A stretch of 64,000 bases of DNA from Cunninghamia lanceolata (Eukaryota; Streptophyta; Pinopsida; Cupressales; Cupressaceae), in NCBI GenBank assembly GCA_027924645.1, contig BSBN01000047.1, positions 2,976,001 to 3,040,000 of the forward strand. The letters are read 5' to 3'. Made by a program: the position numbers and the translations under genes. The notes beneath the pieces were generated by a model. The model was not told where the DNA came from. It saw only the letters and a program-made list of their open reading frames with translations, and did not search any database. Numbering within the stretch: the stretch's first letter is position 1; every line of letters begins with the position of its first letter. Below, one piece after another: positions 22,530 through 33,984 of the stretch.

Positions 22530-22796
22530 CTAGGCATTTTGTGCATGAGCACAAAACCAAAAAAGATGACAAATTTTTGGTTGCCCACAAAACAAACATC
22601 TTGGATTGAATAAGCCAAGATGTATCAAATAGGTGCCAATAGGAAGGCCCTGGTAAAGCAAACACCAAGAAAAGTGGGTAACTTTGGGCTCCATAATTGC
22701 TTTCCAAACTATTTGAAAATGCTTAGCCCAAATAAAATTGGGTGACTGAAGAGACCCCCCAATGTTCAGCTTTTGAACCATGGGTAGATGAGGCAA
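22530..22796 (-). pseudogene. LINE zf-RVT domain
   Basis: The frame reads VWKAIMEPKVTHFSWCLLYQ, then LPIGTYLIHLGLFNP, then RCLFCGQPKICHLFWFCAHA. That is the W-K...PKV..F.W...LPT...L..RG...C..C...E...HLF..C pattern of the zinc-binding domain at the end of plant LINE reverse transcriptases. Cys and His spacing is preserved. It follows the RT block in the same orientation. Confidence 0.85.
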
Positions 22797-23023
22797 AACC
22801 CACCTATATCCTTTCTTAGGAGTGTAATTATGGAAAGAAGTATTAACAGATTATTTCTTGTACTTCCTCCAAGACTTAATGAAGGGCACAGAAGTTTTGT
22901 GCAAATGCTGAGAAGGCATAGCCTCAATTATCACTTGGAAGGTTTCTTGGTTAGCATGGCTTACATTAAACTTTGCTTTGGTAGAACTTTGCTTTGGCCT
23001 GAGGCTAAGAAAGCCAAGTGGAG

Positions 23024-23686
23024 TTAGCCTTGGAATAGAGATCTTAAAGGTGCCAATTCCCCTTCTGAAGAACTTAAGAGAATATATCTAGAGAGTAGCC
23101 ACCAATGGCTTATCTTGAAATAAGATGATGGGAGACCAACATATAGATTGTTGGTTGATGGATAAAAATCCATCCCCATTCCATAGTAACCAAGGTTTAA
23201 TAGTTTGCCAAGCCTTCCAAATGCTTTTTGCCACAAAAGTGCCATTGGTTTTAATAGGCATGAGAGAAATTGCAAGGGAATGGAAACCAAGGCCATTCCA
23301 AGCTAGACACCCATATGGCAAACCAAAAGCAATGCAATTTCACAACAAAATTTGCCAAGCTTCATTGCCATCACAAGCTCTGACAATCCACTTAGCACAT
23401 AAAGCAATACCTTGTCTATTGACATCAATAAGGCCTAGCTTGCTAGAATCTCTTGGCAGGCAACAAAGGCCCCAAGCAACAAGATGTAAACCTTTATTGC
23501 AGTTTGAATTGGCAAATAGAAAGTCCTACAGAAGTTTGTCAAGCTTGCAATATGACGCTTTGAAAGGAACCCACCAAGAAGAGTACCACACATGTGTAGC
23601 CACAAGAACTTTAGAGAAAATTTGGAATTTACCTACCAACAAAAGCGGCTTGGTAATCCAATATGCAAGTTTTTTTCTCGATTTTG
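23024..23686 (-). pseudogene. LINE region between RT and zf-RVT
   Basis: Contains the segment homologous to the separate LINE fragment at 3,068-3,735. The frame at 23,088-23,321 (CLAWNGLGFHSLAISLMPIK, AKSIWKAWQ) corresponds to the GGLG-x-(R/K)-x-x-x-x-N-x-A-L...KW-W region that links RT to zf-RVT in plant LINEs. It is frameshifted. Confidence 0.7.
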
Positions 23687-24662
23687 TCAATCACATACTG
23701 CCACAACTTGGATTGACACCTTGAAATGCAAAGGGACTACCATAAATTTAAAAAATTCTCCGTGATCAATGGGTTTCCAACCAAAGAACTGAAGCCAACC
23801 AAGAGGTTGGGAAAAGGATTGCATGTAGTATTGCATCTTATTCCATTGAACATTGGAGCATGACACTAGACAAAAAGTGTCAAGACGCTTGAAAGCTTGT
23901 TTAATATTGTCTTCATCTTCAAGGAGCGTAAGGAAGGAATCATCTACAAAGTGTCCACTAACCAATTGTTGAGAAGCAGTTCCAAGAAGGGAGATTCCTT
24001 TGACTTATCACTACGAGATGGCATTGGCAAGAAGATAACCAAACCCTTCAACAACTACACATAAAGTGACAGAGCAAGAGGGCAACCCCACCATATAGAT
24101 CAAAAAGGTTGAAGTGCTCAGATTAAACACCATTAACGGTGAGGCAAGTAGAAGCATCTGCACAAAATATTTAGACCAACTCAATGAAGGTGGGACCAAA
24201 GCCAAGAGCCCTAAGCATGGCCAATATGAAACACCATGCAATTCTATCATAGGCCTTTTTGAAGTCAATTTTGATGAAGAGAGCCTGTTGATTTGATTTA
24301 TGTGCCCATTCCATACCTTCCCAAACTACAATGACATTGTTAAGAACATATTTGCTTTGAAAAAACCCAGTTTGTTCACATCAAGCCACTAGCAAGAGAC
24401 ATCTAATTCATGTGGCTAAAGCCTTGGCAATAATTTTGTTGGAGACATTCAAGAGAGTGATGGGCCTCCAATTGCATGTTAGCTCCCAATCACCAACTTT
24501 AGGAATGAATTTGAAATTTCCTTTGTTAATGATAGGACCTAAAGACTTGGTACGATAAGCTTCTAGATAGACCTTGAATAAATCATGGCCAATACCATCC
24601 CAAAGGATTTTGTAGAATTCACAAAGAAAACCATCACAACCAAGTGCTTTCTCATTAGCCAT
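23687..24662 (-). pseudogene. LINE reverse transcriptase
   Basis: 24,408-24,662 encodes KALGCDGFLCEFYKILWDGI and CNWRPITLLNVSNKIIAKAL, matching RT blocks 1-2 (PGPDG-F-P..F-Y-K; W-R-P-I-L-L-N...K-I-A-K-L). 24,011-24,268 covers the following segment with GLPSCSVTLC in place of the usual QG-PLSP-LF motif. 23,687-23,965 starts at HFVDDSFLTLLEDEDN, the catalytic F-x-DD block with Val between Phe and the two Asp residues. The three pieces lie in different frames, so the gene is broken. Confidence 0.88.
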
Positions 24663-25275
24663 ACCAAATGTAGTCGAGCAAAGCTACTCCTAGGATAGGA
24701 GTTTGTCACGAGTTGCAACTTGGTCTATGGTAAGCCTACAAGGGACCACATCTCGGCCGGTCTTAAGCACCTCATCCCTTTTTTGAGAGGAGGCATGAGC
24801 TTGGAAGATGTTGGTATGATGTTGGACAAAGGCATGCAAGACATCAGGAAGCATGGATAAGCATTGCCCAACTTCTACGATTCACTTAGTTTTTTAAGCT
24901 GAATTTTTCAGCTGCAGAACTTGAAAGAATTCTTTGGAAACACAATAGCTAACTTTTAACCAATGAAGTCTAGGTTTGATCTGAGCTACCCCAGCAACAT
25001 AGGCATCAACCACTTGCACAAGGTGGTGTTGCTTAGCCACTTGAATTTGGAAGGGTTTGTGAAAAGGCATAGTTTCGAGCTAAGCAGTTAATTGGCTAAG
25101 CTTTGAGGACATGGCCACATAGGACTTGCAACATATCCTTGCCAACTAGCAATCAAACATTCTCAAGAAACGGGTGGTATGGGTGATGGCATTAGACCAC
25201 CATTCAATCCACCCAGTATCCCCTTTTGGACATGGCACTAAGTTCCAAACACATCAAATATGGACCAACATGGAC

Positions 25276-26233
25276 TTACGATGGAGCAATGACATGTTCA
25301 AAGCAAATAAATGAGTCGTTAAAAAGGAAACAATCCAATAGGTGATCCACCAAAAGTGAGTAACAACTAGCAAAAGAGAAGTACGATTGTGTTGATATCA
25401 TAGCACAATCAAGTCGCTTAATTATTCTTTCAAAACCACTACACAAGTTAGACCATGTGTACCAAATGGTAGATGTGTTTTGGCGGCCAAGATTGGGATC
25501 ATAAAGGCCCAAGTTATTGCACATGTAGAACTGTCTCTCTTTCGCCAGTGGTCCATCTCGTGGGTAAGTGGCATTGTTTATCAAAAGCCACATCAACCAT
25601 ATTAAAGTTGCCATTAATAACCCATTAAGCTGACAATAGTTCATCTACAAGTCACTACCAAAGCAACATCCTTTCAGTCGCATCATTCAAGGCATAAATA
25701 TTGATAAAGTCGAAGGCTCTATAATCTAAGATGAAAAAGGACCCACAAATCTCTGTTAGACATGTCACAATCGTGAGTAAACATAGTGGGAATGCCACTT
25801 GAAATCAACAAAAGTTAGCATGCCACCTTGACCTACTCATGGTTACTGCTAAAATGGATACTATCTAGCCCAATGACATGGCACATGACTAAAAGTAACA
25901 ACCCAACAACCTTGATCTCCTGAAGACAGAATATCCAATGGGGTAAATCTCTGTCAAAAATCCCACAACATGAATTTGTAGTTTGAGTAACATGGTGGGA
26001 ATGCCACTTGGCATCAACAAAAGTTACCACACCACCTCAACCTTGCTCATGATTACTACTAGAATAGCTACTATCTGGCTAGATGACATGGCACACGACG
26101 AAAAGCAAAAACCCAACAACCTTGAACTCCTAAAGACAAAAAAAAGTCCAAAGGGGTAAATCTTTGTCAAAAATCCCACACCATGAATTTGTAGTTTGGG
26201 TCTGTCAAACCTCTCATGTTCCATGAGATGCAA
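25276..26233 (-). pseudogene. LINE apurinic/apyrimidinic endonuclease domain
   Basis: The N-terminal part at 26,024-26,233 holds an MRGL-like start and a (L)QEIKVVGF-type motif, the endonuclease start and catalytic Glu region. 25,276-25,644 carries GLYDPNLGRQNTSTIWYTWSN, FERIIKRLDCAMIS and VDH, matching the L-x-D..(R/G)..T-W.N....I..R-L-D-R...SDH end of the domain. A 209-bp tandem duplication (25,786-26,203) repeats part of the N-terminal region, so the QEIKVVG segment appears twice. Not functional. Confidence 0.82.
25786..26203. repeat. 209-bp tandem duplication within LINE endonuclease
   Basis: GTGGGAATGCCACTT recurs at 25,786 and 25,995. The following roughly 200 bp are clearly alike, with small indels (offset 209-213 bp). 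The two copies are visibly diverged, so the event is old. Confidence 0.85.
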
Positions 26234-26539
26234 TTCATGAAGAAAGAGAGTCTAAGGACATTTCCTTGGAGTCCAACCCTTGCAAAGTAGAAAACTTGTT
26301 CTGCCTAAACCAACTCTAGTTTTTCAAGAGAGAATGTTCCAAAATACATTTGTTGTTTTTTAGGAACATGCTCCCCTTCCTCTACCTCTCAAGGAGGGTT
26401 GTATGAACCCCTGCCTCCCTCTAGTTGAGAAGCAATTTGAACTACCAACTCTGTCATGGATAAAACACTCACAAGGAGTGGAGTTCTAGAGAATCAAGGT
26501 TTACTAACCACTTTGAAAGATTTGCCAAAAAGACAAGTG

Positions 26540-27815
26540 GGCTCTAGTTGAGCAACAGTCGCTTGCTTGGTTTTGTCCATGACCTATGGCTAAGAAGGTC
26601 TCATTGACATCGTTGCTTTGTCATTGGCCTACGACCAAGAGGGGCCCATCACCATGGCTTTGGCAGACAACCCATTGTTGGGTCCACCATTGTTGGACTA
26701 ACAGCCTTTATTGGGCCCATTGCGACTATTTTTACAAATAACAAGTCTGTTAAGGAGTATACAAAAGATTTTTATAAGATGACTATCAGGACAGGCCATG
26801 GAGAGGCCAACAAGGAGAAGGTAGATTGTGATGCCAGTGGTAGTGGTATAGGAGCTGTTCTAAGTCAAGAAGGTAAGCCCATTGCCTATTTTAGTGAGAA
26901 GCTTAATGATGCCAAGAAAAAGTATTTTGTTTATGATCAAGAGTTTTATGCAATAGTACAGGCTTTGAAGAAATGGAGACATTATTTGTTGCCAAAAGAG
27001 TTTGTTTTATATACTGATCATCAGGCTTTGCAGTATCTTAATAGTTACCTACATTGGTCCAACCATTGATATATAGTCTCTAATTTTATGGTCAGAGGCT
27101 TGGCACTGAAAACATGTGTTGGGAAAATTGATATATAGTACAAGTTGTTCATGGCGTATGTCACCAATCTGTATATCAAGAGTTCCTTTTAAGTCTTCGG
27201 AGAGGTCTATCTCCACACAGACTCGTCATTGCAGTCGAACCAAATAAAACTTTTTGGACTCGATTCAAACCACCCTCCCAAGGGAGGAGGCAATATGGTT
27301 GAGGAATGGTCAGCAAGGCAAAGGAAACACAAGTAACTCGACCCATACAAAAACTTTGAAACCTATTAGTCAGACACAACAAAACCCCTTGTCCAAGGAG
27401 AAAAACTAACAAAGAACCACGAACATAGTAGGGACAATCACAAAGGAATGCATTAACATGGTTCACTTCCACAACGCTGCAAAGCCGAAGAGAAAAAACA
27501 CCTTGGGTTAAGTTTTGGATAGCATCCAACTTAACCCCATGTGAAACCCACACAACATTAATCTAGTTGCGAAGCATGTTTCCGGATGTTATGTGGCCTA
27601 CAAAGTATCCAATGAGAGTAAATTGCTTGAGCCATTTGCAAGCAATATCAAATTCAAGAACCGCAAGAATCACATCTGAAGGATTAGCAAAGACCATACC
27701 TTGTCCATAACACCTTGGGGACAAACTTGCAAAGTTGTTTCTTCAAAGTTGGCATTGCTTGGACCAGTTCCTATCGCTTCAACATTGACAGTTGAAAAGA
27801 AAGGCTTGGAAACCA
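26540..27815 (-). pseudogene. LINE ORF1 (gag-like, zinc-knuckle end)
   Basis: An ATG at 27,815 (MVSKPFFSTVN...) begins the frame. Downstream fragments in shifting frames show the DUF4283-like organisation of plant LINE ORF1: a VLEFDIACKWLK-type region, a proline-rich middle, then VCVEIDLSEDLKGTLDIQIG followed by CFQCQASDHKIRDY. The last is a CCHC knuckle in which the final Cys is Tyr. The protein would bind element RNA. It is broken by frameshifts and by the inserted gypsy fragment. Confidence 0.65.
26735..27045 (+). mobile_element. Gypsy fragment: gag fused to RNase H
   Basis: An uninterrupted plus-strand frame reads [18 protein letters not shown] then HGEANKEKV, which is Ty3/gypsy Gag. It passes directly at about 26,823 into [35 protein letters not shown] and [10 protein letters not shown], the RNase H domain. 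Protease and reverse transcriptase are missing, although they lie between these in a normal element. The fragment sits inside LINE ORF1 in the opposite orientation. No target duplication is visible. Confidence 0.85.
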
Positions 27816-27990
27816 TTAAAAGAGGTTGCTTCCCTAAGGCCGAGAAACCCTAAAAGCTTTTGTAATAAATGTAGGCAAGATTAAAAAATCCCACTACAAT
27901 ATTGCTTAGCGGTATGACAAAAAACAAAGCAAGGGGGCACAAGCATGCAAACCAAAACCAGCCTCTCTCGCTCTCTCCAAAAAAAAACTC

Positions 27991-29509
27991 ATCAACAAAC
28001 CAGCATATAGAAATTTAGTCATGTTTACATTTGTTATTGCATGCATGTTAAAAATGTCTAGGGCAACAAAGGGTGACTAAAAGAAATGAAAAAAAATATT
28101 TTTGTATGGGTTAATCATTTTGTAGTTCTGTCAGTACTGACACAATTCTATCATAGCAACAACACGCATTGACTATTAATTAGGTGATCTACAACAAGCA
28201 TTTCCTAAGCGGACTCAGAAGAAATTTATAATCCTCAATGAATTTGAAAAGGCTATAAAGAAGCTTATACAATCAACTTCACAAAATATTCTGTTTACTT
28301 AAACAAAACAAAAGTGTGTCAATCATTAACCAGGAAATGGACAGTCAACACATGTTTCATGTAACCTTCTGACTAATTGTTTTGCCCACTAATAGCACAA
28401 CATTATGTGCAAATAACCATGAGCAACGAGACAATGCACCAATGGTTAAGTATTCTGAAACTTTTATGCATCAAAGCAAATAGCATTTTAAAATACAATA
28501 TCACAATCTATTCAGTGAAGCTACAACTTGCAACCTACGTAGGAAAGCATTTCCATACATACAAAATGCAACAATCTCTGCCAATATCATAATAAACCAA
28601 ATGTCTCGTTTGTAACCACATACTTCCTGTGATGCAAAATCAACTATCTAATTCATTAAATAACACACCAAATGACAGATTAAGAGCATAACACCAATCC
28701 TGTTCACACTAACTTAAGGTGTTTTATTGGATAAGTTACTATTCTGCTTATAAAATTATATTCTAGGCTAAATAAGCATGCATATTTACATTAAAAAATA
28801 CATTTGATATCCAAGATGCCTACCTCACAGCACAAATATATAACAAATAAGACACAAAGCTGATAGTAGTAGATCTTTGTCTCTCATTTTTCTCTTTAGC
28901 ATTGTTATGTCTCAATTGAGAGATCTATTTACAAACAATATTAAGCTGTGTAAGGACTCTTTTAAAAACCCAGATCTCTCAAGCCTGACTAGATAAAACT
29001 AAAACCTGATTCTAGCCCAGCAGAGATAGCTATAACATAGGTCCATAGCAGGTCGCTTAAGTCTAATGCCGACAAAAAAAGAGGACAAATCCCAAGAATT
29101 GAAACTGAATTTATAGAACTAACTAGTTCCAAAAATAATGGCTAAATTACTGTAACCCTTTACAATCTTAGGACACTGATATTACAGCTACATACAAGAG
29201 ATAAGAAGCAGGGCTCCAATCCTAGACAAATATAAAGATAGATTTATGATAAATCCTGCCTTTACTTAAACAGGTTTTGCATAAATCAAACTAAAATACC
29301 AAAGTTCAATGCAATATGGCAGCCCATAACCCAGAATGTTGTTATGTACTAAGCATGGAGTACACCCGTGTGTGACCCAGGCTTCAAATCTTAAGAATCT
29401 GACTATACTTACCCCGCATCACGATAAAGGCAGTACCAAGAAAAGAAAATGCCCAAACATAAAACCAGATGACATACTTAGACATGGCCATCAATACTCT
29501 AATTATTGC
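27991..29509. other. No gene; 3' flank of the 29,510-33,133 gene
   Basis: AT-rich sequence without recognisable frames. The part just below 29,510 would be the 3' UTR of the minus-strand gene. No transposon ends were seen. Confidence 0.5.
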
Positions 29510-32500
29510 TTATTTCCTGGTACTTCTTCTTCCCACACTTTCTTCGTGGTTTCCATCACCTCTATCTTCTTCAATATCATCTTCTTCTTCACTATCCAAA
29601 AGCCCAAGACGAGCTGCATCTTTTACCCACTCCACAACCTTGTCCACCTCAGAGTCTGAAATTTCTTCATCCTCGTCATCCTCTCCTTTATTAGCATCAT
29701 TTTCTCCTTCATCATCAACCTTAAAGGGACCTGAAAGGGAAACATTTAATGAAATGTGCATTTTTAGAAGCTTAGAAAACCTGGCATCCTCAGTTTAATA
29801 ATAATACAAAATTACTTTTCAAACTTCTAGTCTTACAACAATCTATGATTATTTTTCCAATTTCTTTAAGACCTCATATGTTTCATAAAACAATTTTTCC
29901 TATTAAATTCTCAGTTTCTTCATTTTGGTGATAATATAAAATTATTTCTCCAATTTCTTGCTTGTTTAGAACTTTAATGATAGCATAAAATTACTTTTCA
30001 GTCTATTTAAGACTGCAGGTTTTATGCAATGAGTCAGCCACTTTTTTCCCAATTTCTTGCTCGGTGATAATCTAGAATTATTTTTCCAATTTATTTATAG
30101 ATAACGTTTTACACAAAAACTAATTCCCCATCTTCGTAATTAGATCAAAACATCAGGGATATAGAATTTGAACATTATTAAGGAAATTTGACAAGGACCC
30201 CTTATTCCTAAAAGAGTAGCTGGGGTCAAATAGAGGATGGGTCTCGACCAGCATATCCCAATTTTTTTTTCACTAGATAGACTATGACTTACAAAGAATT
30301 ATTTTTATCTTAATACCTTTTATATAAAATAGACAAAAAATGAATTTGAACAATATATAGGAAATACAATAAAAAGTTGCAGGAAGCCTCAATGAGATAA
30401 ATAGACATGGCATTTAATTTTATTTAGCCCAAATCAGACGGTGGGACCTATCAAGTGTGTTTACTTGTTTATATGTCAATTTACTTTTTAAAATGAGTTT
30501 CCCAAGCCTTATCTGATTGTCTATTGCAAAGATATTAATTGTGCCTAATATCCCTAAGTAGGGCAGGTTATAAGAAAATTGTATTCCACTTTATTCAAGT
30601 TACAAATCTAACAAATTCTCTGTTCTCAAAGTGTTTTGGGTGGGTCTAGAAGTGTTTTTGGGAGGGTCTATCTATCAATATCATTATGTTTATATGATTT
30701 GGTTCTTAGCTATCGCAGATGTCAATGTATCATGTAACTGCCTGATATCCTTAGTCAACAGGTTAGAAAAGTATTTCTACTTCTTTCAACTTACGAATTC
30801 TTCATTCCCAGACTGTCTTTGAGAAGGTCCTACTTTATTAAAGGTATAAATCTAACAAAGTCTTTGCTCCCAAAGTGTCTGTGGGAGGGTTCATCTACCA
30901 GTTTCACTACGTTCCTCATATGAGTTGGTTCTAAGCTTCGCAACCAATGGTTTTAACTTTTTTTCTTATTTGACTTCCTTGGTTTAATATTTCATGAACT
31001 AAGTAGGTTAGAAAAAAGTGTATTTCTACTTCTTTCAACTTAAGAATTCTTCATTCCCAGACTGTCTTTATTAAAGGTATAAATCTAACAAAGTCTTTGC
31101 TCCCAAAGTGTCTCTGGGAGGGTTTATCTACCAATTTCACCACGTTGTTCATATGAGTTGGTTCTAAGCTTGGCAAGCAATGGTTTTTTTTCTTATTTGA
31201 TTTCCTTGGTTTAATATTTCATGAACTAAGTTTCAATTGCAGATTTTGATGTAACTGTGCCTGATATCCTTAAATAGTAGGACAGATTATAATAAAGTGT
31301 ATTTCTATTTCTTTCAACTTACACATCTTACAAATTCTTCATTCCCAACATGTTTTTGAGAAGTTCCATCTGTCAGCTTCACTATGCAGAATTGATTCTT
31401 AGCTTCATTGTTCTTTGTTATTCGATTTTTTTGGTTTAAGATTTCATGAACTAAATTCTGATTGCAAACACCTATTATAATTGAAGATATGTGTGTAAAT
31501 GTGCCTAGTATCCTTATAGAGCAGTCAGGTTACATGAAAATATATTTCCACTTCATTCAAGTTACAGATCTTTATAAGTTCTTTATTCCCAAAGCCTAAA
31601 GGTTTTGAGAGTTTCCATCTACCAGTACAACTTGTAGTTTGTGGGAATTGTTATTTGATTTGCGACCAAAGATTTTATTTTTCAGGATGACATTAAATTT
31701 ACTTTCATACATTTTAGAATTCTTTCTTCCCATTGTGTCTCTGAGTTGGTCCATGTACCCATTTTGGTTGTTTAGTTCGTATAAATTGGTTTTTAGCTTT
31801 GCAATTAAAGATTTTCATTTCTAGACTATGAAAACAATTTTTTTAACTGTGACCTAAAAAAAATACCTAAACCTTTTACCATGTATTTCTGGGCTCATAA
31901 AGAACATACTGTTGCAAAACATGCGCAATTGGGTCAGATATGGCGAACCTCGCGCAATTGATCCCCTCTTGCCTAAGTTAAATTTGAGGTCATTATCGCA
32001 AATGGGGGAAAAAGAGGCTACGTCGTTATTTGGAAATGAAGGAAAAGGAGGATAAACTGTCACTGGAAGATGGGGAAATGAAAGGTACTTCATCATTCGG
32101 AAATGGTTGAAATGGAAGCTACATCATCTATCACAAATGGGGAAAATGGAGGGCACATCATCACTCAGAAATGAGGAAATAGAGGGTTCGTTATCGTTCG
32201 AAAATGGGGAAATAGAGTGTATGTCATAGCTTGGAAATGGGAAAACTGGTCTAATTCAAGCTTGATTAACCAAATTGCACATTGAGATTAATCGCATCCC
32301 GCAAACCTAATTGCAAACCAACCTTCATATTTAAAAGATGAAACATAAATGTGTCTCGTTTCCAAATCACAATTTCTTTCAAATAAATTCACAAAATCCT
32401 CCAACTATTCAAATATTAGCCGGCAAAAATGTTCCCTACCTGAAACCCTACTTTTCTCCAACTTAATGGAATCCTGAACGGACGCCAACAGCCTCTGAAC

Positions 32501-33133
32501 TTGTTCCGCCTCAGTACACACCTCCTCCTTATGCACTTGAGAGCCCAAAACTTCATTTTCCTCTTTCTGTGAATCGAATCCCCGACTGCTACACATCTCG
32601 GTCAAACCATGGTCTTCATTAATTCCAGAAGGAGATGTCATTTTCAGCGCCGCGAACCTCGCAGCAAGCTGTTGCCCTAAAATCCTCTCCTCTTCCTCAT
32701 CCGCCAAAACCCTGACCCTCGAATCATGATCTTTACAATCTTTCCCCTCCACAGCCAAATCGGAACCTTTCTCTAAACCACTATTTGTTCTTCCTTCCTT
32801 ATTTAAATCATTATCTGGGCAGATTTCATTGCTTGCAGGAGGGGCATTATTATTATTTTTCGATAAGTCGCTAATTTCCTTCTTTGCAGGAGGAGGAGGA
32901 GCCCTGAGTTGTGCGTATCGCATTGCCAATTCTTTGTCAAGGCCTGCGTGATCCAAATTCACAAAGTTTTTTTGGGTCTGTAAATTAAGCGGAGTTGTTG
33001 TCAAGTGAGAGTTGAGATTGAGATGTAATGCGTTCTCGTCATGAAATTGGGCGAGTAATTGATCAACTTCGTCGTCATTTTGTTCTCCTCGAAGCAATCT
33101 GCTCCATATTGTGCTATTCTTTTTTCCGTCCAT
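29510..33133 (-). CDS. Acidic plant protein of about 304 residues, two exons (possible ANCHR/ZFYVE19-like)
   Basis: Exon 1 runs 33,133-32,440 and exon 2 29,730-29,510 (TAA at 29,512-29,510). The donor is TTTCAG|GTAGGG and the acceptor TTTCCCTTTCAG|GTCCC. Both leave phase 1, so the joined frame is continuous (915 nt with stop). The start is the ATG at 33,133 (MDGKKNSTIWSRLLRGE); the frame stays open upstream only to a GTG. Exon 1 has short conserved-looking leucine motifs: DEVDQLLAQFHDENALHL, LDKELAMRYAQLRAPPPP, ERILGQQLAARFAALKM, and AEQVQRLLASVQDSIKLE. Exon 2 has SDSEVDKVVEWVKDAARLGL and an acidic then basic tail. The repeated (A/R)-x-L-x-x-L motifs recall the MIT-interacting segments of ANCHR/ZFYVE19 abscission regulators, but there is no FYVE finger, so that link is inference. 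This is the best host gene in the window. A small extra exon in the intron is possible. Confidence 0.72.
30540..31830. repeat. Intronic tandem repeats, about 200-240 bp units
   Basis: Five or six diverged units share the order TTCAACTTACRAATTCTTCA, CCCAAAGTGTCT(C/G)TGGGAGGG, ATCTACCAnTTTCAC, GAGTTGGTTCTAAGCTT and GATATCCTTA. Units 2 and 3 (about 30,775-31,010 and 31,020-31,230) are the most alike. The array fills nearly half of the intron. Confidence 0.75.
31991..32248. repeat. Intronic minisatellite, about 33-bp unit, eight copies
   Basis: Repeated (G/A)TCATnnnTCnnAAATGGGGAAATnGAGGG-like units run from 31,991 to 32,248 with small length changes. The array lies in the intron 0.2 kb downstream of exon 1. 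Confidence 0.75.
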
Positions 33134-33482
33134 TTTCTTCCAGAGGCTTTCTGTTCCTGCTTTCGAACTTGCCACAGGCTGGAGTTATGCAGAGGATGTA
33201 GAATTTTTTTTTTTTTTTAAATGCTTCTCCTTCCTTTGGTGTGCGTCTGTTGACGGGAAACGAGTCTGTCAAAGGGATTATCAAAGTCAAAGTTTTTGTG
33301 GTAAATACCTGCACCTACATTATTGACAATTGGGACATTTGGTATAATTATGGATCAACTAGCATATTTATATTTTTAAAAATATATTAAAGTACCCCAA
33401 AGATCAAATGTAAAATCTATCCATCATTTTTTATTTTATCTTTTTATAATAAAATATATTGTTTAAAAAAAAATTAAATTAG
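33134..33482. other. 5' flank of the acidic-protein gene
   Basis: Probable 5' UTR and promoter of the minus-strand gene. A T-tract at about 33,205-33,218 (A-tract on the coding strand) and AT-rich sequence lie upstream. No clear TATA box can be assigned. Confidence 0.35.
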
Positions 33483-33712
33483 TATAATAGAAATAATGTA
33501 ATAGAATTTAAAATAATAAAAAAATAAAAAATAAAACAATTTATAGAAATTTAATTTTTTGAAATTTTTACCACTATATGTAGGGCACCTGTGGGCATAT
33601 AATAGAAATAATGTAATAGAATTTAAAATAATAAAAAAATAAAAAATAAAACAATTTATAGAAATTTAATTTTTTGAAATTTTTACCCCTATATGTAGGG
33701 CACCTGTGGGCA
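33483..33712. repeat. 115-bp tandem duplication
   Basis: TATAATAGAAATAATGTAAT starts at 33,483 and again at 33,598. The two units are almost identical through GTAGGGCACCTGTGGGCATA. This is a recent event upstream of the host gene. Confidence 0.9.
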
Positions 33713-33984
33713 TAATTATGGATATGAGAGATGGGTTTGAACTTATATGTGTTTCCTATCTTCCCCTCTATTTCTTTTAAAATGCCCAAGTCTACTATCT
33801 AATCTAGAACTCTCCTCTTCCTCGTGGTGAATCATTGAGTATGATCTAAAATTTGAAGCAAAAATATACACATTGAAGCACTTTCATTATTATATTTGTT
33901 TGATTAATATTGTAAGTCAAATATATATTAATATATTAATATTGTTTTGGTAGAGTTATTTAACCTATTTTTTTTTTGTCAACA

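Larger units (their letters stand above)
20100..27990 (-). mobile_element. L1-type LINE, near full-length but decayed and interrupted
   Basis: Reading minus, the order is 5' leader (27,990-27,816), gag-like ORF1, apurinic endonuclease, reverse transcriptase, zf-RVT, a WRDRNYAIF-type C-terminal segment (20,900-20,980), and a probable T-rich 3' UTR towards 20,100. This is the standard order of plant L1 elements, which copy themselves by target-primed reverse transcription. The body is interrupted by hAT element C (20,988-22,402) and by a gypsy fragment (about 26,735-27,045). Frameshifts and stops occur throughout, so it is inactive. The exact 3' end, poly-A and target duplication were not found, so the outer limits are approximate. 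Confidence 0.8.
29731..32439 (-). other. 2.7-kb intron of the acidic-protein gene
   Basis: Begins GTAGGG and ends CAG on the minus strand. It is AT-rich and non-coding, with two tandem-repeat arrays (30,540-31,830 and 31,991-32,248). No inserted transposon was recognised. Confidence 0.65.

Noticed and set aside
33134..33175. Extended N-terminus for the acidic-protein gene
   Set aside because: The longer frame begins with GTG, not used as a normal plant nuclear start; the ATG at 33,133 is in good position.
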